35,632 nt of DNA. It comes from Candidatus Pseudoscillospira faecavium (GTDB taxonomy: Bacteria > Bacillota > Clostridia > Oscillospirales > Oscillospiraceae). The DNA lies in assembly GCA_904420565.1 (NCBI GenBank), contig CAJFVV010000049.1, positions 1-35,632 of the forward strand. The letters run 5' to 3'. Below, in pieces: positions 8,014 through 15,269 of the stretch. The notes below the pieces were generated by a model, which did no database searches, was not told the origin of the DNA, and saw only the letters and a program-made list of their open reading frames with translations. The position numbers and the translations under genes were made by a program. Every line of letters starts with the position of its first letter. The stretch's first letter is position 1.

Positions 8014-9180
8014 ATGTTTAAGGTGAAAACACTCAACCACATTTCCCCTTCCTGCCTGGAAATTATGACGCCGGAGGCCTATGAAATCTCCGACACCATG
8101 GCCGATCCCGATGCCATTTTCGTTCGCGCCACGGACATGCACAGCTATGAATTCAATCCTGCGCTGCGCTGCATTGCCCGCGCCGGCATCGGCGTCAATT
8201 CCATTCCTCTCAAGCGCTGCAGCGAAGCGGGCATCGTAGTGTTCAACACTCCCGGCGGCAATGCCAACGCTGTGAAAGAGTTGTTTCTGTTCGGTTTGGG
8301 CATGGCCTCCCGCGATTTGATGGGCGGCATGCGCTGGGTATATAATTACAATGACCCCGACGTACCCGTGGAGGTCGCCATGGAGAAAATCAAAAAGCAA
8401 TTTGCCGGCCCGGAATATTACCGCAAAACCATCGGCGTAATCGGCACCGGAAACGTCGGTTCTCTGGTAGCCAATATCGCTTTGGATATGGGTATGAAAG
8501 TTTACGGTTACGACCCCTACCTGTCTGTCAACGCCGCATGGCGCGTCTCCCGCCATGTCATTCGCGTCGATCAGCTGGATACTCTGCTGAAAAACTGCGA
8601 TTACATTACCATCCATACCCCCCTGACCGACGAAACCCGCGGCATGATCAACGCCGAGCGCATCTCCAAAATGAAGGACGGCGTGCGCATCATCAATTAT
8701 GCCCGCGGCGAAGTGGTGGATGAAGATGCAATCATCGAAGCCCTGCACAGCGGCAAGGTCTCCCGCTTTGTGGCTGACTTCCCCACCGCCCGGCTGATAA
8801 AAGAGCCCAATGTCATCCTGACTCCCCATCTGGGCGGCACCACAGTGGAGGCCGAGGCCAACTGCGCCCTGATGGCTGCCGAGGAAATGGACGATTATCT
8901 GCGCAACGGCAATATCAAGAACTCCGTAAATCTGCCGGATCTGCATTTGGATCGCAGCGGCATTGCGCGCATCTGCATCATCCACCGCAACCTGCCCGGC
9001 ATGCTGACCACGCTGCTTCCCATTTTTGCCAAAGATCAGGTGAACATCGAAAACATGACCAACAAATCCCGCGGCGAATACGCCTACTCTGTATTCGATT
9101 TGAATACAGAGGTGGATGACACCGTGGTTGCAGAACTCAAAGCAGTTGACGGCGTGCTCCGCGTCCGTGTGCTGCACTGA
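8014..9180 (+). CDS. serA: D-3-phosphoglycerate dehydrogenase, short ACT-domain form
   Basis: This enzyme oxidises 3-phosphoglycerate to 3-phosphohydroxypyruvate with NAD, the first step of serine synthesis. Of its 388 residues, the substrate-binding part carries RATDMH and ARAGIGVNSIP. The Rossmann motif GVIGTGNVGSLVA is at 141-153, with acidic Asp167 following the second strand (YGYDPY). Catalytic Arg231 lies in NYARGEVVDE and His272 in TPHLGGTT. An ACT domain (about 318-388, RICIIHRNLPGMLTTLLPIFA) ends the protein and may give serine feedback inhibition. The segment between catalytic strand and histidine (ADFPTARLIKEPNVILTPH) is shorter than in most D-2-hydroxyacid dehydrogenases and lacks the usual F-x-x-EP stretch; I recall this from a Clostridia/Bacteroidota clade of SerA. 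AAGGA lies 10 nt upstream of the ATG. Confidence 0.95.
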   Translation: MFKVKTLNHISPSCLEIMTPEAYEISDTMADPDAIFVRATDMHSYEFNPALRCIARAGIGVNSIPLKRCSEAGIVVFNTPGGNANAVKELFLFGLGMASRDLMGGMRWVYNYNDPDVPVEVAMEKIKKQFAGPEYYRKTIGVIGTGNVGSLVANIALDMGMKVYGYDPYLSVNAAWRVSRHVIRVDQLDTLLKNCDYITIHTPLTDETRGMINAERISKMKDGVRIINYARGEVVDEDAIIEALHSGKVSRFVADFPTARLIKEPNVILTPHLGGTTVEAEANCALMAAEEMDDYLRNGNIKNSVNLPDLHLDRSGIARICIIHRNLPGMLTTLLPIFAKDQVNIENMTNKSRGEYAYSVFDLNTEVDDTVVAELKAVDGVLRVRVLH

Positions 9181-9187
9181 ATCGAGG

Positions 9188-9228
9188 AAAAAAAGACGGC
9201 TTTGGTTTTTACCAAAGCCGTCTTTTTT
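9188..9228. terminator. Strong bidirectional terminator, serA / GNAT
   Basis: Perfect 14-bp core arms lie at 9193-9206 and 9211-9224 around a TTTT loop. They are flanked by A6 on the left and T6 on the right, which extend the pairing and give a U tract in both directions. The hairpin begins just after the serA stop, and the right tail nearly touches the minus-strand GNAT stop at 9231. Confidence 0.92.
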
Positions 9229-9230
9229 CT

Positions 9231-10073
9231 TCATAAAAGCGCACCGCAGCCGAGGTATCCTTCCGGCTGTTTCAATTCCGCAAAGCGGTTGAGCAGCCGC
9301 AGCATGCCGCAGCCGCTCTGCACGACACAGCGCGCCGCATGCAATTCCTCCGCCAGCAGAGCAAGGGCTTCTCCCCGCACCTGCTCCGGACAGAGCAGCT
9401 CCCAAACCTGCGCCACAGCGTCGTTTTTGGCGGCGATGGCGCAAACCGGCGCGCCGTGCAGCTCCATCAAAAACATCCCGCCGCCGCGCCGCACCGCCAT
9501 TGCCTGCTGAAGCGCGGCAACCAGGTTTCCGGCTACGATGTGGTTTTTCCCCTGCAGCAGTTTTTCCCGCTGCCGCTCATATTCCTCCGGTTCCGCCCGG
9601 CGAAGTCTCCCTGTTCCTTTGGGAAGCTCCGCCGCAGTATAGGCGCGCGCCGCAGCTCTTGGCAGCGTCCAAAAGCCCTGCATGGAAAAAAACAACTCCA
9701 GCGTATCATCCGGCAACATCGTCCAAATACCGCCGGCCCCTTTCTCCACCATAAAATCGCAGGCCGTTTCCACCAGCCAGCTGGCATATTGGCGGCGCCT
9801 GCAATCGGGATCCGTGGCCAGCCCCACCAGGCAGGGCGCCGGGCCGTAACCGTGCGCTTCATCATACCAGAAGGTGGGCAGGAAAAACACCATACTCTGA
9901 ATTTTCCCGTCCATCAACAGCACAAGGCTGCTCTCCACATGGCCGGGCACAAAGCAGTGCTCAAAAAAATAAGTGTCCGCTGCACAGTCTGGAAAACTCG
10001 CCCGCCAAAGGGTCTTCAGCCGCGGCAGATCCGTTTCCCGCGCGGCGCGCAGCTTGATGGCCTGCGCGCCCAT
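9231..10073 (-). CDS. GNAT family N-acetyltransferase, two-lobed
   Basis: This 280-residue protein has a first GNAT domain at about 1-140: IKLRAARETDLPRLKTLW at the N-terminus, then YGPAPCLVGLATDPDCRRRQYASWLVE, which is the acetyl-CoA motif (here RRRQYA rather than the usual RGKGIG). The C-terminal half (CAIAAKNDAVAQVWELLCPE, then ALLAEELHAARCVVQSGCG) looks like a second, degenerate acetyltransferase or sterol-carrier-like lobe. I do not recognise the substrate. It is the last gene of the helicase-PspC-GNAT operon, starting 3 bp after the PspC stop, with no clear functional tie to RNA metabolism. Confidence 0.78.
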   Translation of the reverse strand: MGAQAIKLRAARETDLPRLKTLWRASFPDCAADTYFFEHCFVPGHVESSLVLLMDGKIQSMVFFLPTFWYDEAHGYGPAPCLVGLATDPDCRRRQYASWLVETACDFMVEKGAGGIWTMLPDDTLELFFSMQGFWTLPRAAARAYTAAELPKGTGRLRRAEPEEYERQREKLLQGKNHIVAGNLVAALQQAMAVRRGGGMFLMELHGAPVCAIAAKNDAVAQVWELLCPEQVRGEALALLAEELHAARCVVQSGCGMLRLLNRFAELKQPEGYLGCGALL

Positions 10074-10076
10074 GAC

Positions 10077-10259
10077 TCAGCCTTCCGGCAGCAGCAGTGC
10101 TGCAGCGATATAAACAATCAAAACCGTGCCGATGCTGCCAAACCCCAGCAGCACCGCCACAATGCGGACAATATTGGGGTCAATGTTAAAATACTCGCCG
10201 ATACCACCACAAACGCCGGCAAAATAACGCGAAGTTCTGGAACGATACAACTTCTTCAT
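10077..10259 (-). CDS. PspC-domain membrane miniprotein
   Basis: This 60-residue protein consists of a single PspC domain: the basic N-terminus KKLYRSRTSRYFAGVCGGIGEYFNIDP, then one hydrophobic helix (about 29-57, IVRIVAVLLGFGSIGTVLIVYIAAALLLP). PspC proteins of Gammaproteobacteria take part in the phage-shock envelope response. Stand-alone miniproteins like this one are common in Bacillota and mostly uncharacterised. Its AAGGA site overlaps the stop region of the upstream helicase gene, suggesting coupled translation. Confidence 0.87.
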   Translation of the reverse strand: MKKLYRSRTSRYFAGVCGGIGEYFNIDPNIVRIVAVLLGFGSIGTVLIVYIAAALLLPEG

Positions 10260-10270
10260 TGCAGAAATCC

Positions 10271-11434
10271 TTACCCTTTCTTCACAGCAGTCAAATTCCC
10301 CTCGGCATCCACCGAAACGGGTGTAATCGTATTCTTCGTAAATTTTGCGATTTCATCCAGCCGAACCAGCGCGGCATAATCCGACACAAAGGTGTAGGCT
10401 GTGCCGCTGCGCTTTGCGCGGCCTGTACGGCCGATGCGGTGAATGTAATATTCATTCTCCTCTGGCACATCGTAATTAAACACGGCGTCCACATCATCCA
10501 CATCGATACCTCGGGCCGCCACATCTGTGGCAACAAAAACGCGCAGCTTTCCATCACGAAAACGCTGCATCACGCGCTCCCGCTTGGCCTGGGGAATATC
10601 CCCATGGATGCACTCTGCCTCCACGCCGGCCATCTGCAGGTATTTGGTAGCCCGCTCCACGGTCCCTTTGGTATTGCAGAATACCACCACGCGCTCGTAA
10701 TGTTCCTTCTCCAAAATGCGGAGCATCACATTTACCCTGTCACCAGCCGCCGTATCCACGCGGTATTGCACAATATCCGGTTTATTTTCCTCCTCCGCGC
10801 GGACAGTGATCTCCTCTGCATCGCGCTGATAAACCCAGGCGATGTCCATAACTTCGCGGGAAATGGTGGCGGAGAACAGGCCCAGGTTTCTGCGGTGGGG
10901 AATTTTATCCAAAATACGGGTCACATCATGGATAAAGCCCATATCCAGCATCCGGTCCGCCTCATCCAGCACCACTGTCTGCACTGCATCCACCTTAATG
11001 GTGCGGCGCTTCATGTGATCGCTGAAGCGCCCGGGCGTGGCAACGATGATTTGCGGATGGCGCTTGAGCGCATTGATCTGTTTGCCGATAGGCTGACCGC
11101 CATAGCAGCAGATGATTTTCACACCCTCCATATAAACGGCCAGTTCCCGCAGTTCCTCTGTGATCTGCAGCGCCAGCTCCCGGGTAGGCGCCAAAATCAC
11201 TGCCTGCACCTGATCGTCTGCCGGGTTGATATGCTCCAGGATCGGAATTCCGAAAGCAAAGGTCTTCCCCGTGCCCGTGGGCGCTTTGGCCAGCACATCT
11301 TTCCAGGCCAGCATCGGCGGAATCGCCCCCGCCTGAACCGGCGTTGACACTTCATAGTTCTTTTTTTCCAGTGCCCGCATCAAAGGCTCCGACAGCCCCA
11401 GCGTATCAAATCGCACACCTTGCGTTAACTCCAT
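10271..11434 (-). CDS. DEAD-box ATP-dependent RNA helicase
   Basis: This 387-residue two-RecA-domain helicase lacks a C-terminal RNA-binding extension. Motifs in order are the Q motif region (FDTLGLSEPLMRAL, then STPVQAGAIPPML), Walker A APTGTGKT, APTRELALQ, TPGRF, VVLDEADRMLDMGF (the DEAD box), FSAT, VFCNTKGTVE, HGDIPQAKRE, FVATDVAARGIDV and HRIGRTGRAKRSG. Such minimal helicases unwind short RNA duplexes in ribosome assembly, mRNA decay or cold adaptation. The bare core does not say which; CshA/RhlE-like relatives are the best comparison. It is the first gene of a three-gene minus-strand operon with its own consensus-like promoter, and lies divergent from the ABC-F ATPase. Confidence 0.93.
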   Translation of the reverse strand: MELTQGVRFDTLGLSEPLMRALEKKNYEVSTPVQAGAIPPMLAWKDVLAKAPTGTGKTFAFGIPILEHINPADDQVQAVILAPTRELALQITEELRELAVYMEGVKIICCYGGQPIGKQINALKRHPQIIVATPGRFSDHMKRRTIKVDAVQTVVLDEADRMLDMGFIHDVTRILDKIPHRRNLGLFSATISREVMDIAWVYQRDAEEITVRAEEENKPDIVQYRVDTAAGDRVNVMLRILEKEHYERVVVFCNTKGTVERATKYLQMAGVEAECIHGDIPQAKRERVMQRFRDGKLRVFVATDVAARGIDVDDVDAVFNYDVPEENEYYIHRIGRTGRAKRSGTAYTFVSDYAALVRLDEIAKFTKNTITPVSVDAEGNLTAVKKG

Positions 11435-11484
11435 AGCTCTTTTGTCCTCTTGTGTTTCAAAAATAGAATTCAGATATATTTGGT

Positions 11485-11513
11485 ATTATAGCATGTTTCA
11501 ATTGCCGCCGCAA
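11485..11513 (-). promoter_or_regulatory. Promoter of the DEAD-box helicase operon
   Basis: On the minus strand: TTGCGG (11508-11513), a 17-nt spacer, and TATAAT (11485-11490) with TGC just upstream of the -10. Transcription should start near 11478, about 44 nt before the helicase ATG, with GAGGAC as the likely ribosome binding site. Confidence 0.75.
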
Positions 11514-11519
11514 GAGAGG

Positions 11520-11587
11520 GCCGCGCAATGGATATTGGGCAGAGCCCCCGGGATGAGGTGTTCCCCCCATTCCGGGTTTTGCGCGGC
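11520..11587. other. Three-way-junction inverted-repeat element of unknown role
   Basis: The 322-bp gap 11435-11756 holds the helicase promoter and this element. Outer arms GCCGCGCAA (11520-11528) and TTGCGCGGC (11579-11587) pair perfectly. Inside are a small hairpin GGGC-AGA-GCCC (11537-11547) and a 12-bp stem (11547-11558 with 11565-11576, one wobble and one mismatch) with a 6-nt loop; the two share base 11547. On the plus strand a U-rich tail (TGTTGTTTATTTT) follows. It could be a leader structure for the ABC-F gene, a small RNA or a degenerate repeat. It does not match a riboswitch that I know. The rest of the gap up to 11756 shows only a weak repeat GTACG/CGTAC (11710-11727) and no convincing plus-strand promoter. 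Confidence 0.55.
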
Positions 11588-11756
11588 TGTTGTTTATTTT
11601 AAAATCCTTTCACAAAACCGCATCAGGAGAAAACAAGCAGCTTTTCCGCCGGTGCCGCTTTTTATCCCGCATTTTTCAAAAAAAAGCTATACTTCCCTTC
11701 GGTTTTATGGTACGCTTAGCATCGTACGATTTTAAGTAAAAGGAGCAAGTTTTACC

Positions 11757-13361
11757 ATGATTACCGTGACAGACCTGGGCCTGCAATACGGCGGCAGTGT
11801 TTTGTTTTCCCATGCAGACCTGCAATTCACCCGCGGCAACTGCTATGGCATCATCGGCGCCAACGGCGCGGGAAAATCCACCTTTTTGAAAATCCTTTCC
11901 GGGGAGATTGAGTCCACCTCCGGCTCGGTGTCCATCCTGCCGGACATCCGCATGTCCGTGCTGAAACAGGACCAAAACCAATACGACGCCTACAGCGTTA
12001 TGGACACCGTGATTATGGGCAACCTGCGCCTGTATGAAATCGGCAAGGAAAAGGAAGCCCTCTACGCCAAGGAGGAAATGACCGATGAGGACGGCGTGCG
12101 CGCCTGCGAACTGGAGGAAGAATATGCGGAGCTGGGCGGCTGGGAGGCCGAGAGCGACGCTTCCCGCATTCTCCAGGGCCTGGGCATCGGCGTGGCGCTG
12201 CACCAGACCCAGATGGCCGATCTGGACGGCCGCCTGAAGGTGAAGGTGCTGCTGGCGCAGGCGCTGTTCGGCAACCCCGATCTGCTGCTGCTGGACGAGC
12301 CCACCAACAACCTGGACATCGCCGCGGTGAACTGGCTGGAAGATTTTCTGCTGGACTTCCCCGGCACTGTGATTGTGGTGAGCCACGACCGGCATTTCCT
12401 CAACACCATCTGCACCCACATTGTGGACATTGACTACGGCAAAATCAAGATGTATGTGGGCAACTATGACTTCTGGTATGAGTCCTCTCAGCTGATTCAG
12501 CAGCTGGTGCGTAACCAGAACAAGCGCAACGAGGAAAAAATCAAGGAACTGCAGGAATTCATCTCCCGCTTTTCCGCAAACAAGTCCAAATCCAAGCAGG
12601 CCACAGCCCGGCGCAAGCTGCTGGACAAGCTGACCGTGGAGGAACTGCCCGCCTCTTCCCGCCGCTATCCCTATGTGGCCTTCTCCCCCGACCGGGAAGT
12701 GGGCAAGGATATCCTCTTCGTCACCGATGTGAGCAAAACCATCGACGGTGTAAAGGTGCTGGACCATGTGTCCTTCACAGTGGAGCACGGGGACAAAATC
12801 GCCTTTGTGGGCGAGAACGAAAACGGCCAGACGGCTCTGTTCAAAATTCTGGCCGGGGAACTGGAACCGGACGAAGGCACCGTGAAATGGGGCCAGACCG
12901 CCACCTTCTCCTATTTTCCCAAGGACAATACCCCCTATTTTCAGGACAACGAAGACAACCTGGTGCAGTGGCTGCGCCAATACTCCAAAGATCCCCACGA
13001 AACCTATCTTCGGGGCTTTCTGGGCCGGATGCTCTTCTCCGGCGACGAGGTGTACAAGCCCGTCAAAGTCCTCTCCGGCGGCGAGAAGGTGCGCTGCATG
13101 CTCTCGCGCATGATGCTCTCCGGCGCCAACGTGCTGCTGCTGGACCAGCCTACCAACCACTTGGATTTGGAATCCATCGCCGCGGTGAACAACGGCCTGG
13201 AGAGTGTTAAATGCAATGTGCTGTTGGCCTGCCACGACCACCAGTTGGTGGAGACTGTGGCCAACCGTATCCTCTGCTTCAACGATGACGGCACTGTAAC
13301 CGATTACCGCATGGACTACGATTCCTATCTGGAAAAGGCCCAGGCGGCGCAGGAGGAATAA
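11757..13361 (+). CDS. ABC-F family ATPase (YkpA/YbiT-like) with one degenerate ATP site
   Basis: This 534-residue soluble protein has two ATP-binding cassettes and no membrane segment. ABC-F proteins act at the ribosomal E site in translation or antibiotic protection. The sequence FANGDYDFW-type linker region (here KMYVGNYDFWYESSQ) and the linker KELQEFISRFSANKSKSKQATARRKLL (about 263-289) match the YkpA/YbiT branch. NBD1 keeps Walker A GANGAGKS (34-41), Walker B LLLDEPTNNLD (Asp180, Glu181) and His210, but its signature is LDGRL (156-160). NBD2 has Walker A GENENGQT (352-359, Gln358 where Lys is expected), an intact signature LSGGE (439-443) and Walker B LLLDQPTNHLD (Gln464 where the catalytic Glu is expected), with His493 kept. 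One composite site is therefore intact and the other degraded in all three motifs. AAAGGAG precedes the ATG, and a strong terminator follows the gene. Confidence 0.93.
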   Translation: MITVTDLGLQYGGSVLFSHADLQFTRGNCYGIIGANGAGKSTFLKILSGEIESTSGSVSILPDIRMSVLKQDQNQYDAYSVMDTVIMGNLRLYEIGKEKEALYAKEEMTDEDGVRACELEEEYAELGGWEAESDASRILQGLGIGVALHQTQMADLDGRLKVKVLLAQALFGNPDLLLLDEPTNNLDIAAVNWLEDFLLDFPGTVIVVSHDRHFLNTICTHIVDIDYGKIKMYVGNYDFWYESSQLIQQLVRNQNKRNEEKIKELQEFISRFSANKSKSKQATARRKLLDKLTVEELPASSRRYPYVAFSPDREVGKDILFVTDVSKTIDGVKVLDHVSFTVEHGDKIAFVGENENGQTALFKILAGELEPDEGTVKWGQTATFSYFPKDNTPYFQDNEDNLVQWLRQYSKDPHETYLRGFLGRMLFSGDEVYKPVKVLSGGEKVRCMLSRMMLSGANVLLLDQPTNHLDLESIAAVNNGLESVKCNVLLACHDHQLVETVANRILCFNDDGTVTDYRMDYDSYLEKAQAAQEE

Positions 13362-13390
13362 CCGTTCCCCCGCCGCTTCCAAACGCACAT

Positions 13391-13430
13391 ACGCCCCGGC
13401 CTGCGTTTTTGCAGGCCGGGGCGTCCTTTT
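13391..13430 (+). terminator. Terminator of the ABC-F gene
   Basis: Perfect 14-bp GC-rich arms lie at 13391-13404 and 13411-13424, with loop GTTTTT and then CCTTTT. It begins 30 nt after the ABC-F stop. Confidence 0.9.
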
Positions 13431-13737
13431 AGGCGGGGCTTGCAATTTTCGTTTCTTTAGAGCAGCCTAATCATCAGAACAGCTCAGGGCGGTTTTTGCG
13501 ATGGCATTGGAAAAGGATTTCGGCTGCCCGGGCAGGCGAAAAAAACCATTGTCCGGCCTTGACTTTTGGGTAAATTTCCGATATGCTGTAAAAGGCTATA
13601 TTAAAAAGCGCAGCTTTTTGCAACGCGGCGCTTTGTCAGCGGCTGCCCGGCTGCTTTGGGTGCAAATGCCTCAAAGACAGTGCCTGGAAGCCGTTTTTTT
13701 GCGGCCCAAATGAAACCGACAGAAAGGACTCCCCACT
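13431..13737 (+). promoter_or_regulatory. Intergenic region with promoter and long leader of the FAD dehydrogenase gene
   Basis: A SigA-type promoter is visible: TTGACT (13559-13564), a 17-nt spacer, and TATGCT (13582-13587). Transcription from near 13594 gives a leader of about 140 nt. The leader starts with a hairpin AAAAAGC-GCA-GCTTTTT (13603-13619), which resembles a weak terminator, although its stem is largely A-T. The 11-mer CGGCTGCCCGG occurs upstream of the promoter (13521-13531, part of the palindrome CTGCCCGGGCAG at 13524-13535) and again in the leader (13640-13650). No real gene is seen here; the 70-codon plus-strand frame at 13501-13713 spans the promoter and has no family resemblance. 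AAAGGA lies 10 nt before the next ATG. Confidence 0.65.
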
Positions 13738-15138
13738 ATGAAAACAGACGTTGTGATCATCGGCGCCGGACCTGCCGGCATTTTTACCGCCCTGGAAATG
13801 CTGCGCCGGGGCAGCAAAAAGAAAATTGTCCTTGTAGAAAAGGGCGCAGCTATTGAAAACCGCCGCTGCCCCAAAAATAAAACCCAGAAATGCATCAACT
13901 GCAAGCCCTATTGCCACATCACCACGGGCTTCTCCGGCGCAGGCGCTTTTTCCGACGGCAAGCTGTCCCTTTCCTGCGAAGTGGGCGGCGACCTGCCCGA
14001 TCTTGTGGGAGCAGACCTGGTGCAGGACACCATCGCCTACACCGACAAAATTTATCTGGAATTCGGTGCAGACACCCATGTGGAGGGCATCACCGACGGC
14101 GACGAGATCCGCGCCATCCGCAAACGGGCCATCGCCGCGGGCCTGAAGCTGGTGGACTGCCCCATCCGCCATATGGGTACGGAAAAGGCCCAGGGCATCT
14201 ACCAGGCCATTGAGCACTATCTGGCAGACAACGGCGTGGAGCTGCTGTTCGGCATGGAATGCACCAATATCATCCTGCAGGATTCCGTCTGCAAAGGCGT
14301 GCTTCTCAGTGACGGCAGACAGGAACTGGAAATCTATGCCGAAGAAACTGTGATTGCCGCCGGCCGCCGGGGCGCAGACTGGCTGGAAAAGGTCTGCTCG
14401 GAGCACCATATTGCTCATCAAAGCGGCACCGTGGATGTGGGCGTGCGCGTGGAAGTGCGCAACGAAGTGATGGAAACCGTCAACCGCGCCCTGTATGAAA
14501 GCAAGCTGATCGGCTATCCCAAGCCATTCAAAAACAAGGTGCGCACTTTCTGCCAGAATCCCGGCGGCTTTGTCAGCCAGGAGAACTACGATAACGACCT
14601 GGCCGTGGTCAACGGCCACTCTTTCAAAGAATTCAAGTCGGACAACACCAACCTGGCCATTTTGTGCTCCCACAATTTTAACGAACCCTTCAACCAGCCC
14701 ATCGCCTTTGCGCAAAAGGTGGGCGAGCTGACCAATATGCTGGGCGCGGGCCACATCCTGGTGCAGCGCTACGGCGATATTCTGGATGGCAAGCGTACCT
14801 GGGCCAAGGAGCTGGCCCGCAGCAATGTGCGCCCCACTCTGCCCGACGCTGTGGCCGGCGACATCACCTCCGCCATGCCCTATCGCTCCATGCTGAACAT
14901 TATCAACTTTATCCAGGCCATGGATCTGGTGGTGCCGGGCTTCGCCGCGCCGGAGACCCTGCTCTATTCCCCCGAGCTGAAATTCTACTCCAACCGCATT
15001 AAGATGGATACCCGGTTCAATACCAATGTCCAGGGTCTGCACTGCCTGGGCGACTCTTCCGGCTGGACTCGTGGTTTGATGATGGCCTCCGTGATGGGTG
15101 TGTTGATGGGCCGCGAACTGGCTTCCAAAAAGGACTAA
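13738..15138 (+). CDS. FAD-dependent dehydrogenase, COG2509 type
   Basis: This 466-residue cytoplasmic flavoprotein has an FAD-binding Rossmann motif VVIIGAGPAGIFTALEML at 5-22 and a second dinucleotide-fold segment at VIAAGRRGADWL (about 204-215). The C-terminal FAD motif is LHCLGDSSGWTRGLMMASVMG. A cysteine cluster Cys44, Cys52, Cys55, Cys59 (RRCPKN, then KCINCKPYC) lies in the insertion after the first strand and could bind a metal or Fe-S centre. GFSGAGAFSDGKLSL follows and is characteristic of this uncharacterised group. The substrate is unknown. It is transcribed from its own promoter with a long leader. The CarD-like gene downstream is separated by a promoter and a hairpin, so co-transcription would be partial. 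Confidence 0.88.
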   Translation: MKTDVVIIGAGPAGIFTALEMLRRGSKKKIVLVEKGAAIENRRCPKNKTQKCINCKPYCHITTGFSGAGAFSDGKLSLSCEVGGDLPDLVGADLVQDTIAYTDKIYLEFGADTHVEGITDGDEIRAIRKRAIAAGLKLVDCPIRHMGTEKAQGIYQAIEHYLADNGVELLFGMECTNIILQDSVCKGVLLSDGRQELEIYAEETVIAAGRRGADWLEKVCSEHHIAHQSGTVDVGVRVEVRNEVMETVNRALYESKLIGYPKPFKNKVRTFCQNPGGFVSQENYDNDLAVVNGHSFKEFKSDNTNLAILCSHNFNEPFNQPIAFAQKVGELTNMLGAGHILVQRYGDILDGKRTWAKELARSNVRPTLPDAVAGDITSAMPYRSMLNIINFIQAMDLVVPGFAAPETLLYSPELKFYSNRIKMDTRFNTNVQGLHCLGDSSGWTRGLMMASVMGVLMGRELASKKD

Positions 15139-15149
15139 AGAAAAAATCC

Positions 15150-15178
15150 TTACATTTTCAATCTTTTTATGGTATACT
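15150..15178 (+). promoter_or_regulatory. Extended -10 promoter upstream of the hairpin and CarD-like gene
   Basis: TTACAT (15150-15155), a 17-nt spacer, and TATACT (15173-15178) with TGG just upstream. It starts 12 nt after the FAD dehydrogenase stop. Transcription should begin near 15185, at most a few bases before the hairpin at 15190. Confidence 0.72.
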
Positions 15179-15189
15179 AATAGTACAGC

Positions 15190-15240
15190 GTGTGGTTCTC
15201 CATGGAACGTAAGTCCAGTTGTGAGAACCACACTTTTTTA
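15190..15240 (+). terminator. Terminator hairpin directly after a promoter: short RNA or leader attenuator
   Basis: Perfect 11-bp arms lie at 15190-15200 (GTGTGGTTCTC) and 15223-15233 (GAGAACCACAC), followed by TTTTTTA. A 4-bp inner stem TGGA/TCCA caps it. It can end transcripts of the upstream FAD dehydrogenase gene. Because a good promoter lies 11 nt upstream of it, initiation there would give an RNA of about 55 nt unless polymerase reads through into the CarD-like gene. Confidence 0.82.
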
Positions 15241-15269
15241 TCAAATAATCAGAAACGGGGGATTGCTTT

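Noticed and set aside
7924-9444. A 506-codon minus-strand frame opposite serA
   Set aside because: It runs through the serA gene and the strong terminator at 9188-9228, and shows no domain.
11435-11756. Known riboswitch, 6S RNA or SRP RNA in the helicase/ABC-F gap
   Set aside because: I looked for the conserved cores of common riboswitches, the SRP loop and a 6S-like central bubble. None fits; the element is reported as unknown.
11676-13445. A 589-codon minus-strand frame opposite the ABC-F gene
   Set aside because: The product is low-complexity (VVGGLVQQQ-like repeats), a mirror of the ABC-F codon pattern. No ribosome binding site or promoter supports it.
13501-13713. A possible 70-residue plus-strand gene in the 13362-13737 gap
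   Set aside because: It spans the promoter of the FAD dehydrogenase gene, has no ribosome binding site, and its composition is unlike its neighbours.
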